Positions 53,794-61,568 of a DNA stretch of 64,000 nucleotides are shown here, in pieces (positions within the stretch are counted from its first letter, which is position 1; the number at the start of each line of letters is the position of its first letter). The stretch comes from Candidatus Pacearchaeota archaeon. GTDB lineage: Bacteria > Patescibacteriota > Minisyncoccia > Minisyncoccales > Minisyncoccaceae. The translations under genes and the position numbers were made by a program. A model generated the notes under the pieces. The model saw nothing but the letters and a program-made list of their open reading frames with translations. It was not told the origin of the DNA and did no database searches. The stretch lies in NCBI GenBank assembly GCA_035404185.1, contig DAONGN010000001.1, forward strand, positions 248,001-312,000, read 5' to 3'.

Positions 53794-55269
53794 GTTAGGA
53801 CAGTCGGCTAGTTCTAGTACTAGATTAAACGGAGAAGCTATTGTAAAACATAGCTTTTTTTCGTCTAAGGTTGGGTTCTGAAGTAGATAACTTAAAAATG
53901 TTCTTTTTCCTGCAACATCAGAACTATTTTCAAATATGGTCTTTGCTCTGCGTGCTACGGAAATCACTGTGGCTATAGTTGTTTGGTATTCATAATCGGC
54001 TCTTCGATGTTCAGACATTTCAATTTCAAGTGTCTGTATCTTGTCTTGGTATTCTTGGTGTTTCTTGTCATAGATATCCTTAGTAATACTCTGGTCTATA
54101 TAAGCATCAAGCAATCGGTCTTGTTTTATTTTAAGATTATTACAATCAGTCATTATGCGATTTATTTGTGCTTTGTGAAAAACGACCTCTGCTTCAGTAT
54201 TTTTTCTAAGTTCGTTTACTAATCCATTTTGGGTTTCCTCTGTAATGGTTTCAAATCGTTCTAGAACCTCATAAATAGGTCTTAGAAGGTCTTTTTCATT
54301 CACATATACTCTTTTACATACACCTTTGCCATTAGTGCAAGAATAGTAGGTTGGTTTACCTTCGTGTGTTTCACCTGTGATAGTACAGCCACAATTTTGG
54401 CACTTGATTAAACCTTTGAATACGAAATCTTTAGAATGTGCCTTGTAAATATTTTTACAGCGTCCAGTTCGTACTTCTTGGCATTTATCAAATAATTCTC
54501 TTGTTATTAGGCGGGGATATTTATGTGGATAAGAACCATATTTTTTAGAAATTGCTGTACCACAATAAAAACTATCTTTTAAGATATTATCGATGCCACT
54601 TTTTGATAATTTATTTCCCTTAAGAGTTTTTAGTCCAAGCTCTGTTATTTTTGTTCGGATTGTTTCTAGTGAATATTGATTTGTAGCATAAAGTTCGAAC
54701 ATTTTTTGAAGTAAATGTCCTCTCTCTGGGTCGATAATGATGTTTTTGCGTAATCTGTTCTTTTCGTCTAGGGGAATATTTAAGTAACCTAAACGAACTG
54801 TTCCTGTCCATTCTCCATTCCTCCTCTTTTGTTCAAATGCTCGTTTAACATTATCACTGATTGCATCAGAGTAATATTTAGAAAGTCCTAGTTTCATTCC
54901 AAAAGCAAACTTATCGCCAGCTGACATATTAGCATCAATAACTTGTCCATCGGAAACAAAATGAAGTTCTATTTGATTATTTATTGCTTTTTCGTATAGT
55001 AGGGAAACGCGCTTATCAAAGATATTTCTTGAAAGTCTATCAACTTTATCAAAACAAACCGCAACTTTTTCTTTTTGTGAATTGATGGTTTCAATTATTT
55101 TATCAAACTCGTCTCGTTTGGTTTTGTATGCGCTTTCAATGAAGCTAAACTTTTCTATAATAGTTAGGTTTCTATTATTGCAATACTCTTGCATTCTAAA
55201 TATTTGAGCATCAGGAGAGTTTTCTTTTTGTTCGTCAGTTGATACTCTTGCGACAATTATTGCTTTCAT
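53779..55269 (-). CDS. Large serine recombinase (site-specific integrase)
   Basis: A 496-aa serine integrase. The N-terminal resolvase domain has RVSTDEQ with the nucleophile Ser near residue 10 and FDKVDRLSRN near 75. The recombinase domain (residues ~165-290), a zinc ribbon (CQNCGCTI and YSCTNGKGVC) and a coiled coil follow. The final residues NWLRW and the stop are encoded on the antisense of the tRNA-Asn T-arm and acceptor, so the element probably integrated at this tRNA. It is the terminal gene of the leftward element operon. Confidence 0.94.
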   Translation of the reverse strand: MKAIIVARVSTDEQKENSPDAQIFRMQEYCNNRNLTIIEKFSFIESAYKTKRDEFDKIIETINSQKEKVAVCFDKVDRLSRNIFDKRVSLLYEKAINNQIELHFVSDGQVIDANMSAGDKFAFGMKLGLSKYYSDAISDNVKRAFEQKRRNGEWTGTVRLGYLNIPLDEKNRLRKNIIIDPERGHLLQKMFELYATNQYSLETIRTKITELGLKTLKGNKLSKSGIDNILKDSFYCGTAISKKYGSYPHKYPRLITRELFDKCQEVRTGRCKNIYKAHSKDFVFKGLIKCQNCGCTITGETHEGKPTYYSCTNGKGVCKRVYVNEKDLLRPIYEVLERFETITEETQNGLVNELRKNTEAEVVFHKAQINRIMTDCNNLKIKQDRLLDAYIDQSITKDIYDKKHQEYQDKIQTLEIEMSEHRRADYEYQTTIATVISVARRAKTIFENSSDVAGKRTFLSYLLQNPTLDEKKLCFTIASPFNLVLELADCPNWLRW

Positions 55270-55286
55270 ATTCAGACTTATTAAAA

Positions 55287-55808
55287 TTAAGTTTCTTTAG
55301 TGATAATTATTTTAGCATTTTTAAGTAAGTTTTGAGTTACGCTTAGATTCCAAGCTCGCATAGTTTTATGCCACCTTCTGTGTTTTATAAATTGTTCCCA
55401 AGTTAGTTCTATCATCCTTTTAAGCTTATAATTTTTTGATATTTGCACAATAATGACATATTCAAAATGTTTTTCTGGCTGAGCATCATCATCAGCATCT
55501 CCACAGCCATAAAATACTCCTGTAGTACTGCCTGGCTCAGAAATTGTTTTTATGCTGTATCTTTCCCCCTTACGACTTAATGCGTCAACATTTTGCGTGC
55601 CTTCAGGAGCGGCTTGTAGTTTTGGTAATCCTTTAATTTTATTATATGTTTCTATAGCTAAAAACTCCCCACGTTCTCCAACAATATTTCTTGTACGTAC
55701 AAGTCCTCTATTTTTCAATTCTAATTCTGCCTCGGCATATAAAAGCCAAAGTTCTTCATTGTTAATATTAGAAAATTGATTTATGTTCGAACTATTTAGC
55801 ACCTCCAT
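55287..55808 (-). CDS. Third gene of the type II restriction locus, PD-(D/E)XK-like (DUF6998-like)
   Basis: A 173-aa protein. Its pattern is GERGEFLAIE followed by NVDALSRKGERYSIKT, which fits the E...D...xK layout of PD-(D/E)XK nucleases and resembles DUF6998-type proteins of restriction loci. The C-terminal part, WEQFIKHRRWHKTMRAW, is basic and aromatic. It lies 9 bp after the restriction enzyme gene and 17 bp before the integrase. It may be an accessory nuclease; the function is unproven. Confidence 0.6.
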   Translation of the reverse strand: MEVLNSSNINQFSNINNEELWLLYAEAELELKNRGLVRTRNIVGERGEFLAIETYNKIKGLPKLQAAPEGTQNVDALSRKGERYSIKTISEPGSTTGVFYGCGDADDDAQPEKHFEYVIIVQISKNYKLKRMIELTWEQFIKHRRWHKTMRAWNLSVTQNLLKNAKIIITKET

Positions 55809-55817
55809 TTTTAAGAT

Positions 55818-56831
55818 TTATTTTAATTTTTCAAGAAGGGCAAGGCTTAATTTGCTTGCAGGGAATATCCCCTCAATTTTTTGTAGATACTCTTTAGCTT
55901 CATAAACTTCATCTGCAACAAATAAGTATACTCCGTGAGCTCTTATTGCATTTGCTATATTCTCCCTTAAGTCAGTTCCAAGGGTAATTTCAATCATTAC
56001 GTCGAGTTCTGACATTTGGACAGTTTTGATAAACTGCTTATACCTCTCTCTCAATGTTCTTTTTGCTCCGATTCCGTATTGTCTTTTTTTATACTCAAAA
56101 AAGAAATCAAACTCCGTAGAGCTATCAACATTATCGTGAGTTTTTTCAATATTTTCATTAGGTATTCCCATAGCTATTAAAATATTTTTAATCCTATCTT
56201 CATAGCTTGTGCCAGCAGAGCTAATAATTGACTGATTTATGCTTTCTGAAAAAAGAAGCATAAAAATCTGGTTTGGTTCAATGCCTTTTTTAGACAATTC
56301 AGTGTATTTTTGAACAAGGCTTTTAAGAAAGGTTTCAGTACTATCAGAAATAAAGTTTGTTTCACCTTTTTCTAATTTTTCAAAGAAAAGTAATGATAAT
56401 AATGCTCCGCTGATTCTTGTCGCATAAGCTACTTGCGTTGAAACTTTATCATAAGCCATAGAAAGTTGATTCAATCCTTCTAGTTCCTGAGTTTTTATTG
56501 TTTGAGCAATTTTTGCCTCCTGAAGAAGTAAGTCTTTTATAAGGTTTAGCTTTAGTGAGAATAAGAAAATATCAATTGTATCTTCGGTTATTTCTGAAAT
56601 TACATCTGAAATATGAGATAAATCAGCTCTATCTATCTTTGTTTCAATATAATCATAAAATAATTCTTTTAACGTTTCTACGTTTTCTTTCGAATTAGAA
56701 AAATATATAGAAAGTAAGTCGTTTACTTGATTATCAGTAAACTTAGCTTGGGTTATTTTTTTTAGAAAATTATAAAAAACAAGATTAATATCAAATACAC
56801 TTTCTTTTATTTTAATTTTATTTATTTTCAT
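55818..56831 (-). CDS. Type II restriction endonuclease
   Basis: A 337-aa protein, mostly helical in the first 210 residues. The nuclease core follows: TEFDFFFEYKKRQYGIGAKRTLRERYKQF (split here as TEFDFFFEYKK and GIGAKRTLRERYKQF), the acidic residue and x-x-K of a PD-(D/E)XK site plus the RTLRERxKQ signature seen in several type II enzymes. It overlaps the C5 methyltransferase gene by 4 bp, the normal arrangement of a cognate pair. The recognition sequence is unknown. Confidence 0.8.
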   Translation of the reverse strand: MKINKIKIKESVFDINLVFYNFLKKITQAKFTDNQVNDLLSIYFSNSKENVETLKELFYDYIETKIDRADLSHISDVISEITEDTIDIFLFSLKLNLIKDLLLQEAKIAQTIKTQELEGLNQLSMAYDKVSTQVAYATRISGALLSLLFFEKLEKGETNFISDSTETFLKSLVQKYTELSKKGIEPNQIFMLLFSESINQSIISSAGTSYEDRIKNILIAMGIPNENIEKTHDNVDSSTEFDFFFEYKKRQYGIGAKRTLRERYKQFIKTVQMSELDVMIEITLGTDLRENIANAIRAHGVYLFVADEVYEAKEYLQKIEGIFPASKLSLALLEKLK

Positions 56832-57832
56832 ACTTCTAATATTTTTATAATTTGTTTTGCTAATGTTTTTATAACAGGGACAGCAACACTGTTTCCGAAT
56901 TGTTTATATGCTTGTGCGTCACTTACGGGTATTATGAAGTTTTCAGGAAATCCTTGTAATCTCGCAGCCTCTCTTGGTGTTAATTTTCGAGGATTTTTGT
57001 TTTCTTGTTTGATTAATATTTCTGAGCCATCCTTATAATATCTAGCTGATATTGTGCTAGTATATTCAGAGTTTTCATCAAATAGTGAATATCCAAAGCC
57101 ATTTCCTTTTTCTTTGTGTTCTTTTTTTCTTCTTTGGTGACCAGCCCATAACCTATCAGAGATTGTGTATTTATCTTCCACCTTTTTTTCTAAAATATCT
57201 CCAACTTTAGTCTTTTTTTGCAATCCCTCTGGAAATGTAAAGTTAACATCATCCTTGAAGCCAATAATGTATATTCTAGCTCTATTCTGAGGAACACCAA
57301 AATCTTTTGCATTTAATATCTTATTAAAAACTTTATACCCTAATTCTTCTAACGTATTAATAATTGTTTTTAGGGTATTTCCATTATCGTGTCCTGCTAG
57401 ATTTCTAACGTTTTCTAAAAATATAACAGATGGATTATGGTGTTTAATGATTCTTGCGATATCAAAGAATAAAGTTCCTCGCGTATCTTCGAAACCTTTT
57501 TTTAGTCCAGCCTGAGAGAATGGTTGGCAAGGAAAACCAGCTAGTAATATATCAAAGCTTGGTATTTCTTCTGGGTCTATTTTCGTTATATCTCCATAGG
57601 GTAGCTCTTTGAAGTTTGCTTGATATGTTTTTTGGGCAGGCTCGTCCCATTCAGAGGTAAAAACACATTCGCCTCCAACACTTTCAAATCCTATTCTGAT
57701 GCCGCCGATACCAGCGAATAAATCTATAAAAGTAAACTTTGTATCCTCCTTCTTTTTAGTAGTAGAAAATAAGTCGTTTATAACGATTTTTCTTTTCGTT
57801 TCTTTTTTTGGTGTGATTGGTTCTTTTTTCAT
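56828..57832 (-). CDS. DNA (cytosine-5) methyltransferase
   Basis: A 334-aa type II C5 methyltransferase that protects host DNA from the adjacent nuclease. Motif I is FIDLFAGIGGIR near residue 40, motif IV is AGFPCQPFSQAG with the catalytic Cys near 116, motif VI is FLENV, motif VIII is QNRARIYIIGF, and motif X is QFGNSVAVPV. The target-recognition region is about residues 205-285. All motifs are intact. Confidence 0.96.
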   Translation of the reverse strand: MKKEPITPKKETKRKIVINDLFSTTKKKEDTKFTFIDLFAGIGGIRIGFESVGGECVFTSEWDEPAQKTYQANFKELPYGDITKIDPEEIPSFDILLAGFPCQPFSQAGLKKGFEDTRGTLFFDIARIIKHHNPSVIFLENVRNLAGHDNGNTLKTIINTLEELGYKVFNKILNAKDFGVPQNRARIYIIGFKDDVNFTFPEGLQKKTKVGDILEKKVEDKYTISDRLWAGHQRRKKEHKEKGNGFGYSLFDENSEYTSTISARYYKDGSEILIKQENKNPRKLTPREAARLQGFPENFIIPVSDAQAYKQFGNSVAVPVIKTLAKQIIKILEV

Positions 57833-57838
57833 ACAGAT

Positions 57839-58019
57839 TTATTTTGTTTTTACTTTTTCTAGAAAGTCATCAAACTCTATTTTATCGATTCTGTATTCTT
57901 TGCCAATTTTATATGCCTTAAGTTTACCAGCCTTTATATATCGGTAGATTGTCATAATGTTTACTTCCAATGATTTAGCAAGTTCTTCTGCTTTATAAAA
58001 ATCTTTTTGTTTTGCCATA
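57839..58019 (-). pseudogene. Excisionase/MerR-like HTH gene, frameshifted
   Basis: A 181-bp region that is one base too long to encode a complete HTH protein. The first frame from ATG 58019 gives MAKQKDFYKAEELAKSLEV; the next frame continues TIYRYIKAGKLKAYKIG and KEYRIDKIEFDDFLEK, together a standard DNA-binding excisionase domain of 59 aa. The break lies in an A4 run (TTTT at 57960-57963 on the plus strand). It is either a degraded gene, an assembly error, or slippage control. The promoter upstream looks intact. Confidence 0.7.
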
Positions 58020-58027
58020 TGTTTATA

Positions 58028-58056
58028 TTATACTTTACAATACTTTACATTGCAAT
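58028..58056 (-). promoter_or_regulatory. Leaderless promoter with tandem operator-like repeats (excisionase-RM operon)
   Basis: On the minus strand: TTGCAA (58051-58056), a 17-nt spacer and perfect TATAAT (58028-58033), 8 nt before the ATG at 58019. The spacer and -10 edge consist of two perfect copies of ATACTTTACA (plus-strand 58031-58050), a likely repressor site. Confidence 0.7.
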
Positions 58057-58061
58057 ATTGA

Positions 58062-58355
58062 CTATTCTAGCGAGGATTTTAGTATAAGTCCAAATGCTTC
58101 CTTTTTCTTTTCAATTGATAGATTAGGGTAGTCCTTATTAGTTGTTTGATACATATAGGCTATGTTTTCCCAAATCGCAAGCTCTCTTTCTGGATTTAAG
58201 TCTCTTTGGAAGTTACTAATAGTTTCTTCTAAGGATGTTTTTTCAACTTCTTTTAGTATTTCTTTATATTTTTGAACCCTCACTATAAAACCTTCTGGTA
58301 ATATTGTCTGTCTAATTGGGCTAAGTTGTATTTTATTTATTTTTATTTTTTCCAT
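58062..58355 (-). CDS. Hypothetical protein, 97 aa
   Basis: An unrecognised, mainly helical soluble protein starting MEKIKINKIQLSPIRQ and containing NFQRDLNPERELAIWENIAY. Its start overlaps the small upstream ORF by 23 bp, consistent with translational coupling in the replication-gene operon. The function is unknown. Confidence 0.6.
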   Translation of the reverse strand: MEKIKINKIQLSPIRQTILPEGFIVRVQKYKEILKEVEKTSLEETISNFQRDLNPERELAIWENIAYMYQTTNKDYPNLSIEKKKEAFGLILKSSLE

Positions 58356-58494
58356 TTTGTTTAATATTTAACGATTTCTTATAAGAGATATTCTCCTTTA
58401 CTTTTTCTATCCACATTTTTTCGTGGTATTTAATGAAAAGGTTCATTAATTCTTCCGAAAAATCTCTGCTCATTTTCATTTTAACTCGTTTCAT
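58333..58494 (-). CDS. Small hypothetical protein, 53 aa
   Basis: An ORF starting MKRVKMKMSRDF and ending QNGKNKNK. It overlaps the end of the replication initiator gene by 14 bp and the next gene by 23 bp, which fills the otherwise empty gap and supports it as a real coupled gene. It is basic and helical; the function is unknown. Confidence 0.5.
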   Translation of the reverse strand: MKRVKMKMSRDFSEELMNLFIKYHEKMWIEKVKENISYKKSLNIKQNGKNKNK

Positions 58495-59596
58495 AGTTTT
58501 TAATTTTATAGGGTTTATAATCTTCTAATGCTTTGTCTATTTGCGTAACCCAGTCTTGGATTTTATTCTGGGTAATTAATGTGCTGGATTGTTGTAAGTC
58601 TTTAACTATGCGATACCAATTTCTTTCGGTCGACCTTTTGGAAAGGATTGTTCTAAGTTGTCTCATTCCATTCTCATCTTTAGCGAGCATAAAAAGTCCG
58701 AGTAAATATATGGCTTGTTTTGGTTTCATTGTTCTATCTGCCAAGAATAAGATTTGCAACATATCTTTAACACTTATTGATATTGAGAAGAGTCCAAGAC
58801 TACGTTCTTTTATAAGTTTTCTCCAATAATCATTTACGACCTTTTTGCTCAATTCGGTATTGAATATTTCTTTGAAAGTTGGGTTTTTTTGATATCCTAA
58901 GTCTTCAATTATTTTATTCATTTTTTGTTTATGATTTAATCTAACTTCAAAGCGTATTATTTCTTGTAGTTCGTTTTTTTTATTTAATTCGGAAAATAAG
59001 CTTTTTTGATAGTGGGTTTGTTCTTTATCTATTGCTCTTTTTTTATCTTTAGCTAAGTCGGCTATTTTGTCATAGATTACAAGCTGATGTGAGGTTGCGT
59101 GAGCGTAAATGCTCTGCCCATCATTAATAAATCTTGTTTTCGCAAAATCAAAGCTTTTTGGTAGATTAACTTTATTTATTTCAGAAATTAAATGACTAGC
59201 CGTATATCCATCTTGGAGTAAAATATTTTTTGAGAAATGGACTGAGCTTACAGAAGCATTTTCGAGTATTGGTTTTTGGACAATTACGCCCATATCTTTA
59301 AGTCTATATTGTAATTTTTCGATTACTTTAAGAAAATCATTATCTTCAAGTTCATCTAGATTATTAAGATATAAAAGCTTAGGGATAGAAAACTCTATGC
59401 GAACATTTGCATTATATTGGTTTCTTCTATACTCCGTTAGTCTGGGAAAGTATTTTTTAGTTTCTTTCTCTAATTTACTTGGATTGCGAACAAACTTTGC
59501 GTAATATTCAGTTTTAGAATATAGCTCCCAACTAGATATCCCCGAAAGATAAAGCATCTTATTCTTGGGTATTAAGAGACATATCGTATCAATCAT
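58481..59596 (-). CDS. Replication initiation protein, filamentous phage gpII-like (rolling-circle type)
   Basis: About 371 aa from ATG 59596 (MIDTICLLIPKNK). This start is preferred over 59689 because gpII-like proteins begin MIDT, and it overlaps the upstream small ORF by 8 bp. Features resembling the phage/plasmid gpII/CRI replication family are YNANVRIEFSIPKLLY, HATSHQLVIYDKIADL and IRFEVRLNHKQ. It would nick and initiate rolling-circle replication of an excised element. The catalytic Tyr is not assigned. The family call is moderate. Confidence 0.65.
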   Translation of the reverse strand: MIDTICLLIPKNKMLYLSGISSWELYSKTEYYAKFVRNPSKLEKETKKYFPRLTEYRRNQYNANVRIEFSIPKLLYLNNLDELEDNDFLKVIEKLQYRLKDMGVIVQKPILENASVSSVHFSKNILLQDGYTASHLISEINKVNLPKSFDFAKTRFINDGQSIYAHATSHQLVIYDKIADLAKDKKRAIDKEQTHYQKSLFSELNKKNELQEIIRFEVRLNHKQKMNKIIEDLGYQKNPTFKEIFNTELSKKVVNDYWRKLIKERSLGLFSISISVKDMLQILFLADRTMKPKQAIYLLGLFMLAKDENGMRQLRTILSKRSTERNWYRIVKDLQQSSTLITQNKIQDWVTQIDKALEDYKPYKIKNYETS

Positions 59597-59732
59597 TTTG
59601 TTCTTTTTTAAGTTTATAAAGTTCAGGATTTTGTTTTTTATCTTCCTGTATGAGCCAAGCAAATACTTCGACCAATTTTTGTTTGTCATTTATCAACAAA
59701 TCATTTAATTTTTTTTCTTTTGCTTCCTGCAT
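59589..59732 (-). CDS. Small hypothetical protein, 47 aa
   Basis: An ORF starting MQEAKEKKLNDLL and ending KLKKEQND, whose stop overlaps the replication gene start (8 bp shared, 59589-59596). A TATGAT box lies 6 nt upstream of its ATG (59739-59744). It is helical and charged with a VEVFAWLIQ stretch. It is probably the first gene of the replication operon. Confidence 0.5.
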   Translation of the reverse strand: MQEAKEKKLNDLLINDKQKLVEVFAWLIQEDKKQNPELYKLKKEQND

Positions 59733-59738
59733 ACTTTC

Positions 59739-59787
59739 ATCATAAAATACCCTCTAGGTAGAAGTTAGTTAGAGGGTTAAAGAGGGT
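59739..59787. promoter_or_regulatory. AGAGGGT repeats at the replication operon promoter (operator or origin candidate)
   Basis: Three AGAGGGT units: one inverted (ACCCTCTA, 59749-59756) and two direct (59770-59777 and 59780-59787), 10 bp apart. The inverted copy lies in the spacer upstream of the TATGAT -10 (59739-59744, minus strand). This spacing suits a repressor operator or a Rep-binding origin. Confidence 0.45.
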
Positions 59788-59822
59788 TTTTGATAAGAAC
59801 TATGTAGTTTTTATGTAATAAA

Positions 59823-59850
59823 AAAGAGGAACTGTAAGCAGTTCCTCTTT
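59823..59850 (-). terminator. Intrinsic terminator of the wHTH-like gene
   Basis: A perfect 12-bp stem AAAGAGGAACTG / CAGTTCCTCTTT with a 4-nt loop, followed on the minus strand by a T-rich tail. It ends the leftward transcript from 60955. Confidence 0.85.
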
Positions 59851-59881
59851 GCTCAATTAAGCTTTGTATCGAAAATCCCTC

Positions 59882-60955
59882 TCAAGAACCTATAAATAAG
59901 CGTACATTTCTTTTGTTGTCCGTGAACTCAAGCTTTATTTTTCCCTTTAATTCTTCCATTTTTTGTAGTTCTTTTACCGTGTATTCAATAAGATTCCTTT
60001 GTCTGTCTGCTGAAAGGTAAGTATCTTCAAGAGAGCTATCATTCTTATCTTTTGGTAGTGATATTTGACTAAATACTATGCTTACCTTTTTAGCAACCTC
60101 AAGGGGGTCTGAAAGTGCCTTAAGGAGTCTAAACTTTCTAGTTTTAATACTTCCTATTTTTATTTTTTTACCTTCTTTGTAAAACTTTAAGTAGCCACTT
60201 CCTTTTTCTTCAAAAATAGTAATCTGGTTTTTTTTATTAGTTATTTTTACTGGCTCATTATTATTCTCAATTTTTATTTCTTGTGGAATAATTATGTATT
60301 TTGACGCAGACTGTAACCATTTTTGATAATTATTTGGGTCAACATTTTTTATAAATATTTCATTTATATAATCAAATAATTTTATAGATATGTTTTTATT
60401 GCTAATATCGTAATAAATCGGATTAAGAAACTCTGCAATAATCGATTGAACTTCTTCTGTCCAAGTCCTTGCGTAAGAACAGCGAAATAAGAAATCAGTA
60501 AGAGAATAAGCTCCCTCGCTAAATTGCCAAACAGAATGATTTATTTCAGGAAAAGAGTGTAGAGCTATTATTATTTTTTCTTTTGGTATAATATTTTCTA
60601 TTTGTTTTGAAATAGAAGAGATGGCTTCTCTTTGGAGTAATGGCTCATCCTTTAGGCGATATCGCCATTTTGTGTATTTAATATATTCCTTAATTTTTTC
60701 TTTATTGACTATTAAAGCATCATACGTTATCTCTCTTTCCATATTTCCGTACTTATCTTCAACTTCCATTCCAACGTGGTCTAGATAAAAAATACCATCG
60801 TGTTCAAATTGGTCATAAATAATATCTAGTTCTTGTTCAGTTATTTCTAATTGTTTTGTAAGGATTTCTTTTTCTGGAACTTCAAAATCGCCATTTTTTA
60901 ATAGTTTTTCAGCTACATATAACATTTTTGTGCAAGAGATAAAATCTACCTTCAT
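59882..60955 (-). CDS. Hypothetical protein with C-terminal winged-helix-like segment, candidate regulator
   Basis: A 357-aa soluble protein. The N-terminal ~190 residues are helical (start MKVDFISCTKMLYVAEKLL). The C-terminal ~110 residues look like an OmpR-type winged helix: a beta-like lead LKFYKEGKKIKIG, a helix around FRLLKALSDPLEVAKKVSI, then a recognition-helix-like RQRNLIEYTVKELQK and a final beta strand NVRLFIG. It is a candidate transcriptional regulator of the element. It has its own divergent promoter and terminator. The function is inference. Confidence 0.6.
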   Translation of the reverse strand: MKVDFISCTKMLYVAEKLLKNGDFEVPEKEILTKQLEITEQELDIIYDQFEHDGIFYLDHVGMEVEDKYGNMEREITYDALIVNKEKIKEYIKYTKWRYRLKDEPLLQREAISSISKQIENIIPKEKIIIALHSFPEINHSVWQFSEGAYSLTDFLFRCSYARTWTEEVQSIIAEFLNPIYYDISNKNISIKLFDYINEIFIKNVDPNNYQKWLQSASKYIIIPQEIKIENNNEPVKITNKKNQITIFEEKGSGYLKFYKEGKKIKIGSIKTRKFRLLKALSDPLEVAKKVSIVFSQISLPKDKNDSSLEDTYLSADRQRNLIEYTVKELQKMEELKGKIKLEFTDNKRNVRLFIGS

Positions 60956-60959
60956 ATAC

Positions 60960-60982
60960 TTTACTTTAGTTTACAAAGTAAA
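60960..60982. repeat. Inverted repeat operator candidate in divergent promoter region
   Basis: TTTACTTT (60960-60967) and AAAGTAAA (60975-60982) form an 8-bp perfect inverted repeat over the minus-strand -10 and the plus-strand -35. It shares ATACTTTAC (60956-60964) with the tandem repeats at 58031-58050. Confidence 0.55.
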
Positions 60983-60991
60983 TAATATCAA
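60963..60991 (-). promoter_or_regulatory. Leaderless promoter of the wHTH-like gene
   Basis: On the minus strand: TTGATA (60986-60991), a 17-nt spacer and TAAAGT (60963-60968), 7 nt before the ATG at 60955. Confidence 0.6.
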
Positions 60992-60998
60992 GTACCAT
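60970..60998 (+). promoter_or_regulatory. Leaderless promoter of the 61007 gene
   Basis: TTTACA (60970-60975), a 17-nt spacer and TACCAT (60993-60998), 8 nt before the ATG at 61007. Confidence 0.5.
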
Positions 60999-61006
60999 AG
61001 TAAGCA

Positions 61007-61558
61007 ATGATACATATAGAAAAAGAACAAATATTAGAAATTATACCCAGACTAAAGAGTCCTCTTGAGCAGTATTTATGGATTCAAAACGAGATTACCA
61101 AGAGAAATGTTTCTATTGATAGAGAGTTTCAAAGGAGGTTTAATGGTTTTTATAGGGTGCGTAGAAACTCAGATTGGCAAAAAGATTTTTATCAATTAAT
61201 GGAATCTAGTAAAAATAAAAATGTTAGCTTTGGGGAGGTGCTTGATGAGATGTATAAAAGAACGGGAAAGATGGAAGCTTCTTTTGTTAGTAAACTTATA
61301 GCAACCATAAATCCAGAAATGCCTATTATTGATAAAATTGTTTTTGATAATCTTGGATTGACCTTACCATCTACTGGTATTAAAAATAGAGATTTAATAA
61401 TTAAAGGGCAATATCAGACCCTAATTAATGAGTTATGTTTTTTTCTCCAAACAGAAAATGGAAAATATTTAATAGAACAATTTATTAAGAGATATCCAGA
61501 AACAGAAATAAGTAAAATCAAAATGTTAGATTTTGTTATTTGGCAAATAAGAAATTAG
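61007..61558 (+). CDS. Hypothetical protein, 183 aa, defence-region
   Basis: An unrecognised helical protein (start MIHIEKEQILEIIPRLK). The middle EASFVSKLIATINPEMPIIDKIVFDNL resembles HhH-type glycosylase-like or restriction-linked hypothetical proteins, but I cannot place it. It lies 10 bp before the AbiTii gene, so they may work together. No catalytic motif is certain. Confidence 0.6.
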   Translation: MIHIEKEQILEIIPRLKSPLEQYLWIQNEITKRNVSIDREFQRRFNGFYRVRRNSDWQKDFYQLMESSKNKNVSFGEVLDEMYKRTGKMEASFVSKLIATINPEMPIIDKIVFDNLGLTLPSTGIKNRDLIIKGQYQTLINELCFFLQTENGKYLIEQFIKRYPETEISKIKMLDFVIWQIRN

Positions 61559-61568
61559 AAATAATAAT

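Noticed and set aside
59597-59689. Start at 59689 for the replication initiator
   Set aside because: The extra 31 residues overlap another coupled ORF, and the gpII-like family begins MIDT.
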